A stretch of 64,000 nucleotides of DNA from Bryobacterales bacterium. GTDB lineage: Bacteria; Acidobacteriota; Terriglobia; Bryobacterales; UBA6623. The notes under the pieces were generated by a model. That model was not told the DNA's origin, did not search any database, and was given only the letters and a program-made list of their open reading frames with translations. Every line of letters begins with the position of its first letter. Position 1 is the first letter of the stretch. Location: assembly GCA_028819575.1 (NCBI GenBank), contig JAPPLB010000093.1, forward strand, positions 17,725 through 81,724. Reading direction: 5' to 3'. The position numbers and the translations under genes are program-made. This document shows positions 8,038 through 18,020 of this stretch, piece after piece.

Positions 8038-9663
8038 ATGGAGAATCTTTTCGGTCAAATCGAGGATTTGAGTCGCGCCAAGGGGATCGATCCCCAAGTC
8101 GTGATCGATGCCCTCAAGGACGCGATCGTAGTCGCCGCGCGTAAGTATTACAAGGCGGGCGAAGAGTTGGTCGCTGATTATAACGGCCACTCGGGCCAAG
8201 TCGAAGTGTACGCCGTCAAGATCGTTTCCGAGCTCGTAGCCAATCCGGCTCGGGAGATCAGCGTGAGCGCCGCCCGTCGCTTCCGGCCTGACGCCTCGAT
8301 CGGAGAGGAGATCCGATTCCGAAAAAAAACAGATGGTTTGGGACGCATCTCCGCCCAGCTTGCAAAACAAGTGATTTTCCAGAAGATCCGCGAGGCCGAG
8401 CGGGAAACGATCTTTAACGAGTTTTCGGATCGCATCGCCGAGATCGTACCGTGCACCGTCAAGCGCATCGAAGGGCCTGACCTGATCGTTGACATCGGGC
8501 GGACGGAGGCTCGACTTCCACGGCGCGAACAGTCGCGGCTTGAAAGCTTCTCTCCCGGTGACCGGATTCGCGTCGTGATCAAGAATATTGAAAAGGCAGG
8601 CCGCGGACCGGCCGTCATCGTTTCACGAGCCTCCGAAGAATTGGTCAAAACGCTCTTCGAACAGGAAGTTCCTGAGATCTACGACGGAACGGTCAAGATC
8701 ATGGCCTGCGGTCGCGAAGCAGGCGAGCGCACCAAGATCGCCGTTCAGTCGAGCGATCGCGATGTGGACGCTGTCGGTGCCTGCGTCGGCATGAAGGGCA
8801 TGCGCGTGCAGTCGATCATCCGAGAACTGCGAGGCGAGAAGATCGACATCATCGAATATTCCGAGGAACCGGTTGAAATGGCGACACGCGCACTGAGCCC
8901 CGCGAAGATCAGCCGTGTAACGGTCATCGACCCCCTCGCACGCCACCTTGAAGTGATCGTCGAGGAGACCCAACTCTCGCTGGCCATCGGGAAGAAAGGC
9001 CAGAATGTCCGCTTGGCCGCCAAGCTGATGAGTTGGCGGATCGATATCAAGAGCGAAGACGAAAAACGCCAGGAAGTCGAGTCCGCTATGGCCGCGATGG
9101 CGGGTTCCGGTACGCCGGTCAGCACCTTGATCGAACACGGCTTGGGCGAGAATCTCGTGGACAAGCTTCTGGAAGCGGGGTTAGCAACAGTCGAGCGGAT
9201 CGCCGACATGACGCCCGAGCAACTCGAGGAGATCCCTGGCATCGGGCCGGAAATGGTCGAGAAAATCACGCTCTCCGTTGGGGCTTATTTTGGACAGTTC
9301 GAGTCGAGAGAACCAAGCCTCACGCCCCCCGGACAGGAGACAGTCCCTGAAGAACCAGTTGTGGCTCAGGAACCAGAGCTAGTCATGGCTGACTCTACGA
9401 CGGAGACCGATGCGGTCATGCCCGGCTTGCCGGTTGAAGGTGTGGATGGGGACGATGACGGATTTGAAGACGACGACATCGATTTTGATAACATGGACGT
9501 GGATTTGTCCTTCACTACCAACAAAGTGGAGAACGAATTCATCCCCTCCGACACGGAGAGTGGCGAGACCCAACTCCAGCACTCCCCGGTTGTCGAATCA
9601 ACACCACCAGTCGAGGATGATGTCCATGACAACCTAACGGCGAAGGAGTCCGACCGGTCTTGA
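8038..9663 (+). CDS. nusA: Transcription termination/antitermination factor NusA
   Basis: The 541-residue product starts at ATG 8038 (MENLFGQIEDLSRAKGID). It carries the RNA-polymerase-binding N-terminal domain, an S1 domain (around residues 135-200), two KH domains (GMKGMRVQSIIRELRGEKID and LAIGKKGQNVRLAAKL segments) and a helix-hairpin-helix region (EIPGIGPEMVEKI). It modulates pausing, termination and antitermination. A long acidic tail after about residue 420, rich in Asp and Glu, is an added feature compared with short NusA forms. The stop overlaps the infB start in a TTGA arrangement. Confidence 0.95.
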   Translation: MENLFGQIEDLSRAKGIDPQVVIDALKDAIVVAARKYYKAGEELVADYNGHSGQVEVYAVKIVSELVANPAREISVSAARRFRPDASIGEEIRFRKKTDGLGRISAQLAKQVIFQKIREAERETIFNEFSDRIAEIVPCTVKRIEGPDLIVDIGRTEARLPRREQSRLESFSPGDRIRVVIKNIEKAGRGPAVIVSRASEELVKTLFEQEVPEIYDGTVKIMACGREAGERTKIAVQSSDRDVDAVGACVGMKGMRVQSIIRELRGEKIDIIEYSEEPVEMATRALSPAKISRVTVIDPLARHLEVIVEETQLSLAIGKKGQNVRLAAKLMSWRIDIKSEDEKRQEVESAMAAMAGSGTPVSTLIEHGLGENLVDKLLEAGLATVERIADMTPEQLEEIPGIGPEMVEKITLSVGAYFGQFESREPSLTPPGQETVPEEPVVAQEPELVMADSTTETDAVMPGLPVEGVDGDDDGFEDDDIDFDNMDVDLSFTTNKVENEFIPSDTESGETQLQHSPVVESTPPVEDDVHDNLTAKESDRS

Positions 9664-12395
9664 GTAAGACGAAAAAAACGCGGATCAACGAGCTGGCCCG
9701 CGAGCTCGAAGTCAAAGCACAGGCGATCCTCGATATCCTGCCGAAGGTCGGAGTCGTCGAGAAGAAGACCCATTCGAGCTCCATAGAAGAGGATGCCGCC
9801 GATAAGATCCGCGAACACTTTCGCCAACAGAATCAAGCTCGTCAACATGCTGGAGAATCGAGGGACGAGCCCCCGCCCGACAAGAATGTAACCCCCCGAC
9901 GTTTCACGGATGCGCTACCGGCATCAAATCGGTTTGCTTCGCGGCCCGTGGTTTCGCGACCTGTTAAGCCTTCGATTCCAACCGGATCGCGAGCCACGCC
10001 CCTGCGCCCACCCGTGCAAGCCTTACGGCCGCCTCTGAAACCGGTCCGCCCGGTGATTCCTCCCGTTATTCCGAAGACTACGCCGATCAAGCCCGTGACG
10101 CCTTCACCGGCAAGCGCCACGCAACAAAGACCGGCAGGGGGCCCAGGACATCCGGTCAAGCCGATTCCGAGACAGGCACCGAGTTCGTTGGTTCCACAAG
10201 GTCGCAGTGCTCCGTTCAAAGCGGAAACCAGCGTGACAGCCTTACCCGGCGCACCTCTTCGCCCGCCCGTAGCAGGAGTTTCACCCGCGCCGTCACAGCC
10301 TCTAGCGCGTCTCCCGACCAAGCGAGCGGTGCGGCCACACCCAGCCCGTCCACAACCGCAGACTCCTACGCCGCAGAAGCCGGTACCCGGAAAGCCGATC
10401 TATGCGCGTGCGCGCCGACCCGGTGTACCCGGACCGATGCCGGGAGCGCGTTTCCCTGGCCCCCGAGTACCTCATCCGGGAACTCTACCCCCGCCCGGCC
10501 AGCCCGCGCGCCCCGCCGGACGCAGGCCTCCTCGGCCCGCTCAGCCAAGGACAGTCCGTGATCGCGAAGCGGAACGCGAAGCGAAGGTGCTTCGACGTCA
10601 GGCTAGTCGAGCACAGGCCGCTCCTCCGAAGGCGGTCAATACGGAGGTCACTGTCAGCGCCGGTACGACCGTCAAGGAACTGGCGGAGAAGCTAGGTATC
10701 AAAGCCAACTTGATCATCAAGACTCTTGTCGACCGTGGCCTGTTCGCGACGATCAACCAGACCCTCGACATGGAGATGATTCAGGATCTCTGTAAACACT
10801 TCGGCGCCACCGCCACCGAATTGAGCTACGAAGAAGAGACGATGCTCGAGTTGGAGGAGTCCCAGGAGACAGCCGACCTGCAAGTGCGTGCTCCCGTCGT
10901 CACGGTTATGGGTCACGTCGATCACGGAAAAACATCACTGTTGGACGCCATTCGTGAGACCAACGTCGCCGAGCGCGAGGCGGGTGGCATCACCCAGGCG
11001 ATCGGCGCCTACCATGTCGAGCATGAAGGTCACCGCATTGTGTTCATCGATACACCAGGCCACGAAGCTTTTACACGCATGCGCGCGCGGGGTGCGCAGA
11101 GTACCGATGTCGTCATCTTGGTTGTAAGCGCCGACGACGGTGTAATGCCGCAAACGATCGAGGCGATCGATCATGCCAGGGCAGCGGATGTCCCAATTGT
11201 GGTTGCGATCAACAAGATCGACCTTGCCGGCGCCGACCCAGACCGTGTGAAGCAGCAACTGGCCGACCGAGGCTTGTTGCCGGAAGACTGGGGAGGCGAC
11301 GTCGTGATGGTCCCGGTTTCCGCGGCCGAGAAGACGAACCTGAACCAACTCCTGGAGATGGTCCTTCTTGTTACAGACCTAAGAGAGTTGAAAGCTAACG
11401 CGAATCGGCCGGCTGTTGGCTTCGTTCTCGAGGCCAAGCTTGACCGTGGTCAGGGACCGGTCGCCACTGTTCTGGTTCGTAACGGCACGCTGCGCAACGG
11501 AGATCACTTCCTCGTGGGGTCAGTATTCGGTAAAGTGCGCGCCATGATCGATGACCGCGGAGCCAAGGTCAAAGAGGCCCCTCCGTCGACAGCCGTCGTA
11601 GTCCTGGGTCTCGAAGGTCTCCCGGATCCCGGTGACACTCTGCAGGTAGCAACGGATACGGATAAAGCGAAAAAAATCGTCGAGTACCGCGAAGACAAGG
11701 CCCGCGAGCAGGCTCTCGCGAAATCATCCCGCTTATCACTGGAACAGTTCCAGGAGCAGCTGCGCTCTGGCGATATCAAGGAACTGCCGCTGGTGCTGAA
11801 GTGCGACGTACAGGGCTCCATGGAGGTGCTTACGGACGCACTCAGGAATCTCGCGAACGAGAAGGTCAAGGTTAATTTGATCCACACCGGAGTCGGCGCG
11901 ATTTCGGAATCCGACGTGCTGTTGGCCACCGCAGCTAACGCTGTCATTATCGGATTCAGCGTGCGCCCAGAACGAACTGCGGCCGTTGTGGCGGAGCACG
12001 AGGGTGTTGATATCCGCCTGCACACGATCATCTATGAGTTAATTGACGAGGTTAAAGCGGCAATGACGGGGCTGCTCGAGCCGATCATCAAAGAAACGAT
12101 GCTCGGCCGCGCCGATGTCCTTGAGACCTTCCGTGTCAGCAAGGTCGGTACAGTTGCGGGCTGCCTCGTTCAGGATGGCCGCCTTACGAACAAGGCCGAA
12201 GTTCGTCTGTTGCGGGACAATGTAGTCGTTTACACAGGCAAGGTCGGTTCGTTGCGCCGCTTCAAGGATGAAGTCAGCGAAGTCCGCTCGGGACAGGAAT
12301 GCGGCTTGGGTATTGCGAACTTCAACGACCTCAAGAGAGGCGACGTCATTGAGGCGTTTGTCACCGAGAAGGTGGCGCAAGAAGTCTTTGCCTGA
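9660..12395 (+). CDS. infB: Translation initiation factor IF-2
   Basis: The 911-residue GTPase begins at a TTG that overlaps the nusA stop. It has an N-terminal IF2N domain ([22 protein letters not shown]), a long Pro/Arg-rich disordered linker (about 80-320), a second IF2N-like segment, and the G domain with GHVDHGKT near residue 418, DTPGHE and NKID. Domains II to IV follow. IF-2 brings fMet-tRNA to the 30S subunit. Length and order match the family. The gene end overlaps the DUF503 start by one base. Confidence 0.97.
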   Translation: MSKTKKTRINELARELEVKAQAILDILPKVGVVEKKTHSSSIEEDAADKIREHFRQQNQARQHAGESRDEPPPDKNVTPRRFTDALPASNRFASRPVVSRPVKPSIPTGSRATPLRPPVQALRPPLKPVRPVIPPVIPKTTPIKPVTPSPASATQQRPAGGPGHPVKPIPRQAPSSLVPQGRSAPFKAETSVTALPGAPLRPPVAGVSPAPSQPLARLPTKRAVRPHPARPQPQTPTPQKPVPGKPIYARARRPGVPGPMPGARFPGPRVPHPGTLPPPGQPARPAGRRPPRPAQPRTVRDREAEREAKVLRRQASRAQAAPPKAVNTEVTVSAGTTVKELAEKLGIKANLIIKTLVDRGLFATINQTLDMEMIQDLCKHFGATATELSYEEETMLELEESQETADLQVRAPVVTVMGHVDHGKTSLLDAIRETNVAEREAGGITQAIGAYHVEHEGHRIVFIDTPGHEAFTRMRARGAQSTDVVILVVSADDGVMPQTIEAIDHARAADVPIVVAINKIDLAGADPDRVKQQLADRGLLPEDWGGDVVMVPVSAAEKTNLNQLLEMVLLVTDLRELKANANRPAVGFVLEAKLDRGQGPVATVLVRNGTLRNGDHFLVGSVFGKVRAMIDDRGAKVKEAPPSTAVVVLGLEGLPDPGDTLQVATDTDKAKKIVEYREDKAREQALAKSSRLSLEQFQEQLRSGDIKELPLVLKCDVQGSMEVLTDALRNLANEKVKVNLIHTGVGAISESDVLLATAANAVIIGFSVRPERTAAVVAEHEGVDIRLHTIIYELIDEVKAAMTGLLEPIIKETMLGRADVLETFRVSKVGTVAGCLVQDGRLTNKAEVRLLRDNVVVYTGKVGSLRRFKDEVSEVRSGQECGLGIANFNDLKRGDVIEAFVTEKVAQEVFA

Positions 12396-12679
12396 TGTCC
12401 GTCGTCGGACTGCTGACGCTTCAACTACACATCGAGCACGCTCATTCGCTTAAGGAGAAGCGGCACGTTCTGAAGGGACTCAAGGACCGCTTGCGGAATC
12501 GCTTCAACGTTTCCGTCGCGGAAGTGGATGGTCAAGACACTTGGCAGGCGTCGGTCGTCGCCGTCGTCATGGTCTCCAGAGACCGGCAGCGCGTGCAGAA
12601 CCAGCTTGCGAAAGCCGAGAGTGAAGCGGAGCGGTTCCTCGGCGCTGACCTCATAGGCCGCGAAGTGGAGTTCCTTTGA
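12395..12679 (+). CDS. DUF503 (YlxP-like) protein
   Basis: The 94-residue product matches the DUF503/YlxP family: [23 protein letters not shown] and the VAEVDGQDTWQ segment. The family commonly sits between infB and rbfA and is linked to ribosome or RNA metabolism, without a firm biochemical role. Its ATG overlaps the infB stop (TGATG), and its own TGA overlaps the TTG start of the next gene. In most genomes rbfA comes next, but here it is absent. Confidence 0.88.
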   Translation: MSVVGLLTLQLHIEHAHSLKEKRHVLKGLKDRLRNRFNVSVAEVDGQDTWQASVVAVVMVSRDRQRVQNQLAKAESEAERFLGADLIGREVEFL

Positions 12680-13671
12680 CGCGCATTGCTGCTCTGCTCT
12701 TGGTTTACTTTGTCTCTTTTAGCGATCGGCCATCCCTTGTCGCCGCAGCGGACGAACCAACTCCACATCAGCGCTACGAAGCGAGTGCGTCGATCATGGG
12801 GTCGACCTATACCATTGCCGCTTTGGGAGAGCACCGTGGCAATCTCGCATCGGCTGTTCGGGCGGCCTTCGATGAGGCGCGTCGCATCGACGATTTTCTG
12901 AGCAATTACAAGCCGAACAGCGAACTGAGCCGCATAAACCGCGATGCAGCGGGAGGCCCTGTTATTGTTTCGCAAGAAATGGCCGACCTCTTTTCGCGCT
13001 GCTTCAAGTACAGCCGTGCGAGTGAGGGTGCTTTCGACATCACGGTCGGCGCCCTGATGAAGGTTTGGGGATTCTATAGAGGCAGCGGTGCATTACCGGA
13101 TGCATGGCAACTCGCCGCAGCGCGCAGCAAGGTCGGTTTCCAGAATGTCGAATTAGACCGTAGGAACTCGACCGTGCTCTTTCTGAAGAACGGAATTGAA
13201 CTCGATCCCGGCGGTATCGGTAAAGGCTATGCAGTCGACCGGATGGCTGACATCCTTAGCAAGGCCGGCGTGTCCGCAGCTTTCATCAGTGCGGCTGGCA
13301 GCAGCATGTATGCGATCGGCGCGCCTCCTGACAAGCCCGATGGTTGGCCGGTCCGAATTCGAAATCCCGAGAATCCCGCCGTAACGTTGGAACAAATCCA
13401 TCTCAGAGATCAATCGCTTTCAACGTCGGGCACGTATGAGAAGTTCTTCGAGGCTGATGGCCAGATCTACAGCCACATTATGGACCCCCGCACAGGGATG
13501 CCCGCTCGGGGTGTTGTGTCCGTGTCCGTTCTCGCGCCTTCTACTCTAGACAGCGAAGCCTGGACAAAAGCGTTCTTCGTGAATGGCCGAGATTGGTCGG
13601 TGAAGAACAGCCCAGAAGGCTTCCGGGTGTTCTTGTGCCAGGAAAGTCGGCCCTGCGGCTGGCTACCGTGA
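12676..13671 (+). CDS. apbE: FAD:protein FMN transferase (ApbE family)
   Basis: The 331-residue product has a signal peptide (about 1-24) and the ApbE fold. Family motifs seen are SIMGSTYTI, DDFLSNYKPNSELSRIN, EGAFDITVGALMKVWGF, LDPGGIGKGYAVDRM, STSGTYEKFF and SHIMDPRTGMPA. ApbE enzymes use FAD to attach FMN covalently to threonine of exported redox proteins such as NqrC/RnfG, and need magnesium. The usual GGD-type motif appears as SAAGSSMYAIG, a deviation worth checking. It starts with TTG overlapping the DUF503 stop, so it is cotranscribed with the translation genes, an unusual partner. Confidence 0.9.
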   Translation: MTRIAALLLVYFVSFSDRPSLVAAADEPTPHQRYEASASIMGSTYTIAALGEHRGNLASAVRAAFDEARRIDDFLSNYKPNSELSRINRDAAGGPVIVSQEMADLFSRCFKYSRASEGAFDITVGALMKVWGFYRGSGALPDAWQLAAARSKVGFQNVELDRRNSTVLFLKNGIELDPGGIGKGYAVDRMADILSKAGVSAAFISAAGSSMYAIGAPPDKPDGWPVRIRNPENPAVTLEQIHLRDQSLSTSGTYEKFFEADGQIYSHIMDPRTGMPARGVVSVSVLAPSTLDSEAWTKAFFVNGRDWSVKNSPEGFRVFLCQESRPCGWLP

Positions 13672-13963
13672 ATAACAAAGAGGGCGGGTCGGATTGTTTT
13701 GCACACATCACGTGGGCCGTCCAGCCGAATGGGAAGGACGGAAATCCTGCTTGACCAAGCGAGCGCACAGGACAGATCTTGCCGCCTTTGGAAATCGCTG
13801 CCGCAATTCTCACATTCCCACAGCCACGACAAAGACATTCCTCTTTAGACGAGCCAGTGAGAAACTTCTACTGGGCAATCCAAGGGAACATCTCTATTAG
13901 GCCTTGACACGGTAGTCATCCCAGGAATTGACAATCCCGAAGTGAAAAGTTAGCTTACTTGCG
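13672..13963. other. Intergenic stretch after the operon
   Basis: No gene or clear terminator is recognised. Confidence 0.4.
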
Positions 13964-14200
13964 ATGAAGACTGTCGCCTCATCGAAGGGTCAGATCGTCA
14001 TACTAGCCGAGATTCGCAATCTGGAGAACATCGAACTTGGCCAAGCGTTTGATATAGTTTGATACGGAACAAGTAGATTGAGGCGAATATCGACCTGCAG
14101 TTAACCCCAATAGAAGCAAGCCTGGTAGACAAGCTCCTATACCGTGCTATGAAGGCTTGGTTCGTGCCGGTCGAATCGGAGTCACTAACTCACTCGGATA
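13964..14200 (+). pseudogene. vapB: Decayed VapB-type (AbrB-fold) antitoxin
   Basis: Translation from ATG 13964 gives MKTVASSKGQIVILAEIR and ELGQAFDIV, a clear AbrB/SpoVT antitoxin N-terminus, then a TGA, then YGTSRLRRI in the same frame, matching the DRGEYRLxR region of intact homologues. A frame change leads to ASLVDKLLYRAMKAWFVPVESESLTHS, matching the family C-terminus (typically LLxxCPxKGxFVPIESES). At least one stop and one frameshift separate the parts, so no functional product is expected. Confidence 0.7.
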
Positions 14201-14206
14201 ACCATC

Positions 14207-14508
14207 ATGACGCGTCTCGTCTATGCCAAAGCGCCGTGAGAGGCTATCAAGCCGAGACTGGATCTGAGGGTGATCGAGTGGTTGATGCGTACCGCACACA
14301 AGCAATTGATCCGGTAATCCTGGGAAAAGTTCGCTTCGGGACCTTTCTCATTCCATCCGAGCGAGGGCATCGGAATCTCCAGCCGCTATGCGGAGACCTC
14401 GCTGAGTCCCGGCCGAAGCCGTCCCATGTCGTCCAAGCCCATCACGGCAACGCTCCCGAGTCGTATCGCACTTCTGCGGTCGTCGGGGAGCAGTGCGCAT
14501 CCTTCTGA
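14207..14508 (+). pseudogene. vapC: Decayed VapC-type PIN-domain toxin
   Basis: Immediately after the antitoxin relic, ATG 14207 gives MTRLVYAKAP, then a TGA, then EAIKPRLDLRVIEWLMRTAHK in frame. A frameshift follows, then AIDPVILGKVRFGTFLIPSE, and a further frame gives GRSRPMSSKPITATL. These align in order with PIN ribonuclease toxins of the VapC family (SExTKPxPDPRVxEWL, DPVILGExRFG, GRAMPxKDxLIAATAL). At least one stop and two frameshifts mark it as dead. Confidence 0.65.
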
Positions 14509-14573
14509 TCCTGTCACCAACTCGCAGAGCATATGACCTCTCGAATACAAGAAATGGAAAAAGGGACAACACC

Positions 14574-15368
14574 ATGACCACGGGAAGGTATGTCCGGGGC
14601 CTGCTGCGATACGCAGTGGGCGCGTGGCTGGTTTTGGGCACGGGGCCTACAGCGGTTGGACAGCTTGATTTCCAATATCAGCGCGGCAACCTCACGAACC
14701 CGTTCTCAGGTGAGAGGTACTATACATCCATCCTAACCATCCAGCATGCAACGGGCTGGAAGTTGGGGGACAGCTTCTTCTTCATGGACATCATCGATGA
14801 TGGCGGAAATGACGGTTTCAACGACAAGGACCTCTACGGCGAATGGTATCCAACCTTGAGCTTCGGCAAGATGACCGGCAAGCAGGTCAAGCTGGGGCCG
14901 ATCCGGGACGTCGCGCTCATCGGCGGTATCAACTTCGACGCAGACGCTAATTTCTTCAAGTACCTGCCCGGCGTGCGGCTGTCCTGGAAGGTGCCGGGCT
15001 TCTTGTTCCTCAACACCGACATAACAGCCTTCATCGACGCCAACAGCGGCGCCGCCTCGGGCGGGGCTCCCCGTACGAGCAACAGCTTCATGGTCGACGC
15101 CAATTGGGCGCTCCCCTTCAAGATCGGAGGCCAATCATTCTCGGTGGCAGGCCATGCCGAGTACATCGGAGGGACGACGGACGAATTCGGCAACCAGAAC
15201 CGGTGGTGGATTCTCGCGCAGCCACAGTTCACCTGGGATCTGGGCGCGGCGTTGTTTGGAGAGGCGAATCAACTGATGGTCGGAACGGAGTACCAGTTCT
15301 GGCGGAACAAGCTCGGCACGGCTCACCACGACAACGTATTACAACTGCTGGTGATCTGGCGGATCTGA
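14574..15368 (+). CDS. Tsx/OmpK-like outer-membrane channel
   Basis: The 264-residue product starts at ATG 14574, 7 bases after AAGGGA, with a signal peptide ending near GPTAVGQ. The mature part is a chain of amphipathic beta strands rich in aromatic residues, with GNLTNPFSGERYYTSILTIQHATGWKLGD and GDSFFFMDIID features typical of Tsx-like nucleoside channels (DUF5020/OmpK group), and ends with an aromatic strand. Such porins pass nucleosides or other small solutes across the outer membrane. The substrate is not known here. Confidence 0.75.
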   Translation: MTTGRYVRGLLRYAVGAWLVLGTGPTAVGQLDFQYQRGNLTNPFSGERYYTSILTIQHATGWKLGDSFFFMDIIDDGGNDGFNDKDLYGEWYPTLSFGKMTGKQVKLGPIRDVALIGGINFDADANFFKYLPGVRLSWKVPGFLFLNTDITAFIDANSGAASGGAPRTSNSFMVDANWALPFKIGGQSFSVAGHAEYIGGTTDEFGNQNRWWILAQPQFTWDLGAALFGEANQLMVGTEYQFWRNKLGTAHHDNVLQLLVIWRI

Positions 15369-15680
15369 CGTGCCGGCACATGGACTGCAAAGCGTACGTG
15401 CCCTACAAGGGAATCATTCCGATCAACAGCGGATACCGAATCGTGTCGTCCGCCGAACGCGAACGACTCGAAACGGTTTTCTTACAGTACAACCTCGCTC
15501 AGCATCACTTGCCGGCCGACGCATTCGGCGATGGCCGCCTCGCCGCCGAAGGCCATTTTCTGAGCAAAGGTCCACCTTGCCTCCTGGACGGCCGAGACCG
15601 CAAGCGGCCGATAGCCGAAGCGAGCTATGCTATAGAACATTCTCGACCGCCAGTGCCCTGCATGCGGTAGGTCGACGGCG
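15369..15680. other. Intergenic stretch between the channel and amtB
   Basis: Open frames on both strands in this 312-base gap lack start signals and recognisable domains. It may hold the remains of a gene, but I cannot name one. Confidence 0.4.
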
Positions 15681-15716
15681 TCATAATGTGTTGTCACATC
15701 ATAATGTGTTGTCACA
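15681..15716 (+). repeat. Two perfect tandem 18-bp units with palindromic cores
   Basis: The unit TCATAATGTGTTGTCACA occurs twice head to tail (15681-15698, 15699-15716). Each contains TGTG-TTGT-CACA, an inverted repeat of operator size. The pair lies about 60 bases before the amtB start, so they may bind a dimeric regulator. No match to the NtrC consensus is seen. Confidence 0.75.
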
Positions 15717-15778
15717 ATAAAAAATCATGAAAGGCAGGACTCGTTCACCTGAGCCTGCGGACGAGAGTAGAAGAAGAG

Positions 15779-17185
15779 ATGAACGATACTCGGAACGGAC
15801 AGTGGGTTCACCGGGCGCGCGGGGCACGCTGTGGCACCGCGGCGCGCACCGCGCTCGCGATGCTAGTGCTGCTGCTGTGCGCCCCGGCCAGCGCACAGGC
15901 GGCGAGCGACGAAACACAGTTCGTCTTCAACACGTTATCTTTCCTCCTCTGGGGCGGGCTGGTGATGTGGATGGCCGCAGGATTCACCATGCTCGAGTCC
16001 GGTTCGGTACGCACCAAGAACGCTTCCGTCATCTGTCTGAAGAATATCGGTCTTTACTCGATCGCGGGGATCGCATATTACGTCATCGGGTACAACCTGA
16101 TGTACAGCGATGTCCAGGGATGGATCGGTTCATTCACGTTCCTCTACGGTCCGTCGGCCGACGAGATCGCGCTGCTGGGCGGTCAGCAGGAGGCACAGGC
16201 GGCCGTGATCGAGAACGGCTACTCCGTGATGTCCGACTGGTTTTTCCAGATGGTCTTCGTGGCGACCGCCGCCTCCATTGTCTCCGGTGCGCTGGCCGAG
16301 CGGGTCAAGCTGTGGTCCTTCTTCCTCTTCACGTTGGTGCTGACGGCGTTCATCTACCCGATCGTCGGCTCCTGGACGTGGGGTGGTGGTTGGCTGAACG
16401 AACTCGGGTTCCAGGATTTCGCCGGGTCGAGCATCGTGCACGGCACCGGGGGCTGGGCTGCGCTCGCGGGAGCACTGATCATCGGACCGAGGCGGGGCAA
16501 GTTCAAGAGCGACGGGACTGTCCGGCCGACGCCCCCATCCAGCATCCCGGTGGTGACCCTGGGTGTCTTCATCCTATGGTTCGGCTGGTTCGGCTTCAAC
16601 GGCGGGTCGCAGCTTGCGCTGGGAACCGCAGCTGACGTGGTGGCGATGAGCCACGTGCTGGTCAACACGAACTTGGCGGGGGCCGCCGGCGTCATCGCGG
16701 CCATTGCTGTTTCGAGGCCGATTCTCGGGCGACTCGACCTGCTCGCCGGGCTGAACGGCGCCATTGCGGGACTCGTCTCGATTACCGCCGGTCCCGATAT
16801 CGTCGAGCACCATTGGGCGATCATCATCGGAGCCATCGGCGCCGTTATCTGCACCGCCAGCATGAAGCTGCTGGAGAAGGTCAGAGTGGACGACGTGGTA
16901 GGCGCGGTGCCCGCCCACTTGTTCGCCGGCGCGTGGGGCACTCTCGCGACGTGCATCGCTGCCGGCGCCGACATCGGCGTTCAACTGCTTGGCGTGGCCG
17001 CCATCGGGGTTTTTGCGTTCGGAACTTCATTTCTGCTGTGGAAGGGGCTGGAATTGACGGTCGGCGCCCGGGTGTCGCAGCGAGTCGAGCAGCTTGGTCA
17101 GGATGTCGCGGATCTCGGGATCGAGGCGTATCCGGAGTTCGTGCTCATGCCGGAGCCAGACGACGATCCCGACGCCGCAGAGTGA
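15779..17185 (+). CDS. amtB: Ammonium transporter (Amt family)
   Basis: The 468-residue protein has a signal-like N-terminus ending near AQAASDE and eleven expected membrane helices. Family motifs include WGGLVMWMAAGFTMLESGSVRTKN, DWFFQMVFVATAASIVSGALAER, DFAGSSIVHGTGGWAAL and WFGWFGFNGGS, with the conserved channel histidines. Amt proteins conduct ammonium across the inner membrane as trimers and are often gated by GlnK, but no glnK lies nearby. The gene faces a SpoIIE/HATPase/STAS cassette tail to tail, with 23 bases between. Confidence 0.93.
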   Translation: MNDTRNGQWVHRARGARCGTAARTALAMLVLLLCAPASAQAASDETQFVFNTLSFLLWGGLVMWMAAGFTMLESGSVRTKNASVICLKNIGLYSIAGIAYYVIGYNLMYSDVQGWIGSFTFLYGPSADEIALLGGQQEAQAAVIENGYSVMSDWFFQMVFVATAASIVSGALAERVKLWSFFLFTLVLTAFIYPIVGSWTWGGGWLNELGFQDFAGSSIVHGTGGWAALAGALIIGPRRGKFKSDGTVRPTPPSSIPVVTLGVFILWFGWFGFNGGSQLALGTAADVVAMSHVLVNTNLAGAAGVIAAIAVSRPILGRLDLLAGLNGAIAGLVSITAGPDIVEHHWAIIIGAIGAVICTASMKLLEKVRVDDVVGAVPAHLFAGAWGTLATCIAAGADIGVQLLGVAAIGVFAFGTSFLLWKGLELTVGARVSQRVEQLGQDVADLGIEAYPEFVLMPEPDDDPDAAE

Positions 17186-17208
17186 CGCATCGGGGGTTGG
17201 TCAGAAGA

Positions 17209-17547
17209 TCAGAACACGGCGGTGGCGGACTGACGTGAGTCAAGGATCGGGATGATCTGATCGAAGCCACTGATGTGGAAGACTTCATGGATGTGGTCCT
17301 GCATCTCGCACAGGACCAGCTTCCCCTTGCTCGCGTTGAGTCTCTTCGCAGCGATGAGAAGCACTCGCATGCCGGAACTGCTGATGAAGGCCAGTCGGCT
17401 GAAATCGACGATCAGGTGTTGTTCGCCATTCCCGATGTGATCCATGATGATCGACTCGAACGTGCGCGCGTTCGCACTGTCGAGACGTCCGACAGGCAGC
17501 AGCACCAGAACCCCGTTGTCTCGTTCTTCCGCGACTTCAATATTCAT
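17209..17547 (-). CDS. STAS-domain anti-sigma factor antagonist
   Basis: The 112-residue protein is a single STAS domain (MNIEVAEERDNGVLVLLPVGRLDSANA start, then LIVDFSRLAFISSSGMRVLL). The ISSSGM segment holds the serine that partner HATPase kinases phosphorylate and SpoIIE phosphatases dephosphorylate in SpoIIAA/RsbV-like systems. It is last in a three-gene minus-strand cassette, 41 bases after the HATPase gene. The final target (a sigma factor or another enzyme) is not encoded in the window. Confidence 0.88.
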   Translation of the reverse strand: MNIEVAEERDNGVLVLLPVGRLDSANARTFESIIMDHIGNGEQHLIVDFSRLAFISSSGMRVLLIAAKRLNASKGKLVLCEMQDHIHEVFHISGFDQIIPILDSRQSATAVF

Positions 17548-17588
17548 CGATATACCTCTTCCTCGGGTCGGACTCGATTTCGTCTCGG

Positions 17589-18020
17589 TTATCCCGATGC
17601 CGGCTTGAGATCGTGCTCCAACGTTAAACGGTTCTTGCCTCCCACGAATTCGTAGGAAACGCGGTCGGCGAAGCTCTTGACCAGATGCAGCCCCAGGCCG
17701 CCCACCTCACGTCTCTCCAATGAAGACTCGGTGTCCGGTTCCGTGTCGATCGTCGGATCGAACATAGACCCGTTGTCCTCTATTGTCAAGATCAAGATAT
17801 CATGATCGACTCTCAGGCGAACCTCAATCTTGGGATCGGACGCGTTCTCGAAGCTGCCGTGGGTCACGGCGTTGGTGATGAGCTCATCCAGCGCCAAGTT
17901 GATGACAAAGACTTTCGCTACAGGCAACCCGTGTTCGTCCCCGAACTCTTCCACCATGGCCGACAGATCATGCAGCTTAGACAGCCGGGGCGATAGTGTG
18001 ACGTGCAAATCCTCGGGCAT
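17589..18020 (-). CDS. HATPase_c anti-sigma factor / serine kinase (RsbW-like)
   Basis: The 143-residue product has the GHKL ATP-binding fold: N box LALDELITNAVTHG, G1 box IEDNGSMFDP and G2 box GGLGLHLVKSF. RsbW/SpoIIAB-type proteins of this size phosphorylate a STAS partner and sequester a target when the partner is phosphorylated. The matching STAS gene is directly downstream and the matching phosphatase directly upstream, so the three form one partner switch. Confidence 0.88.
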   Translation of the reverse strand: MPEDLHVTLSPRLSKLHDLSAMVEEFGDEHGLPVAKVFVINLALDELITNAVTHGSFENASDPKIEVRLRVDHDILILTIEDNGSMFDPTIDTEPDTESSLERREVGGLGLHLVKSFADRVSYEFVGGKNRLTLEHDLKPASG

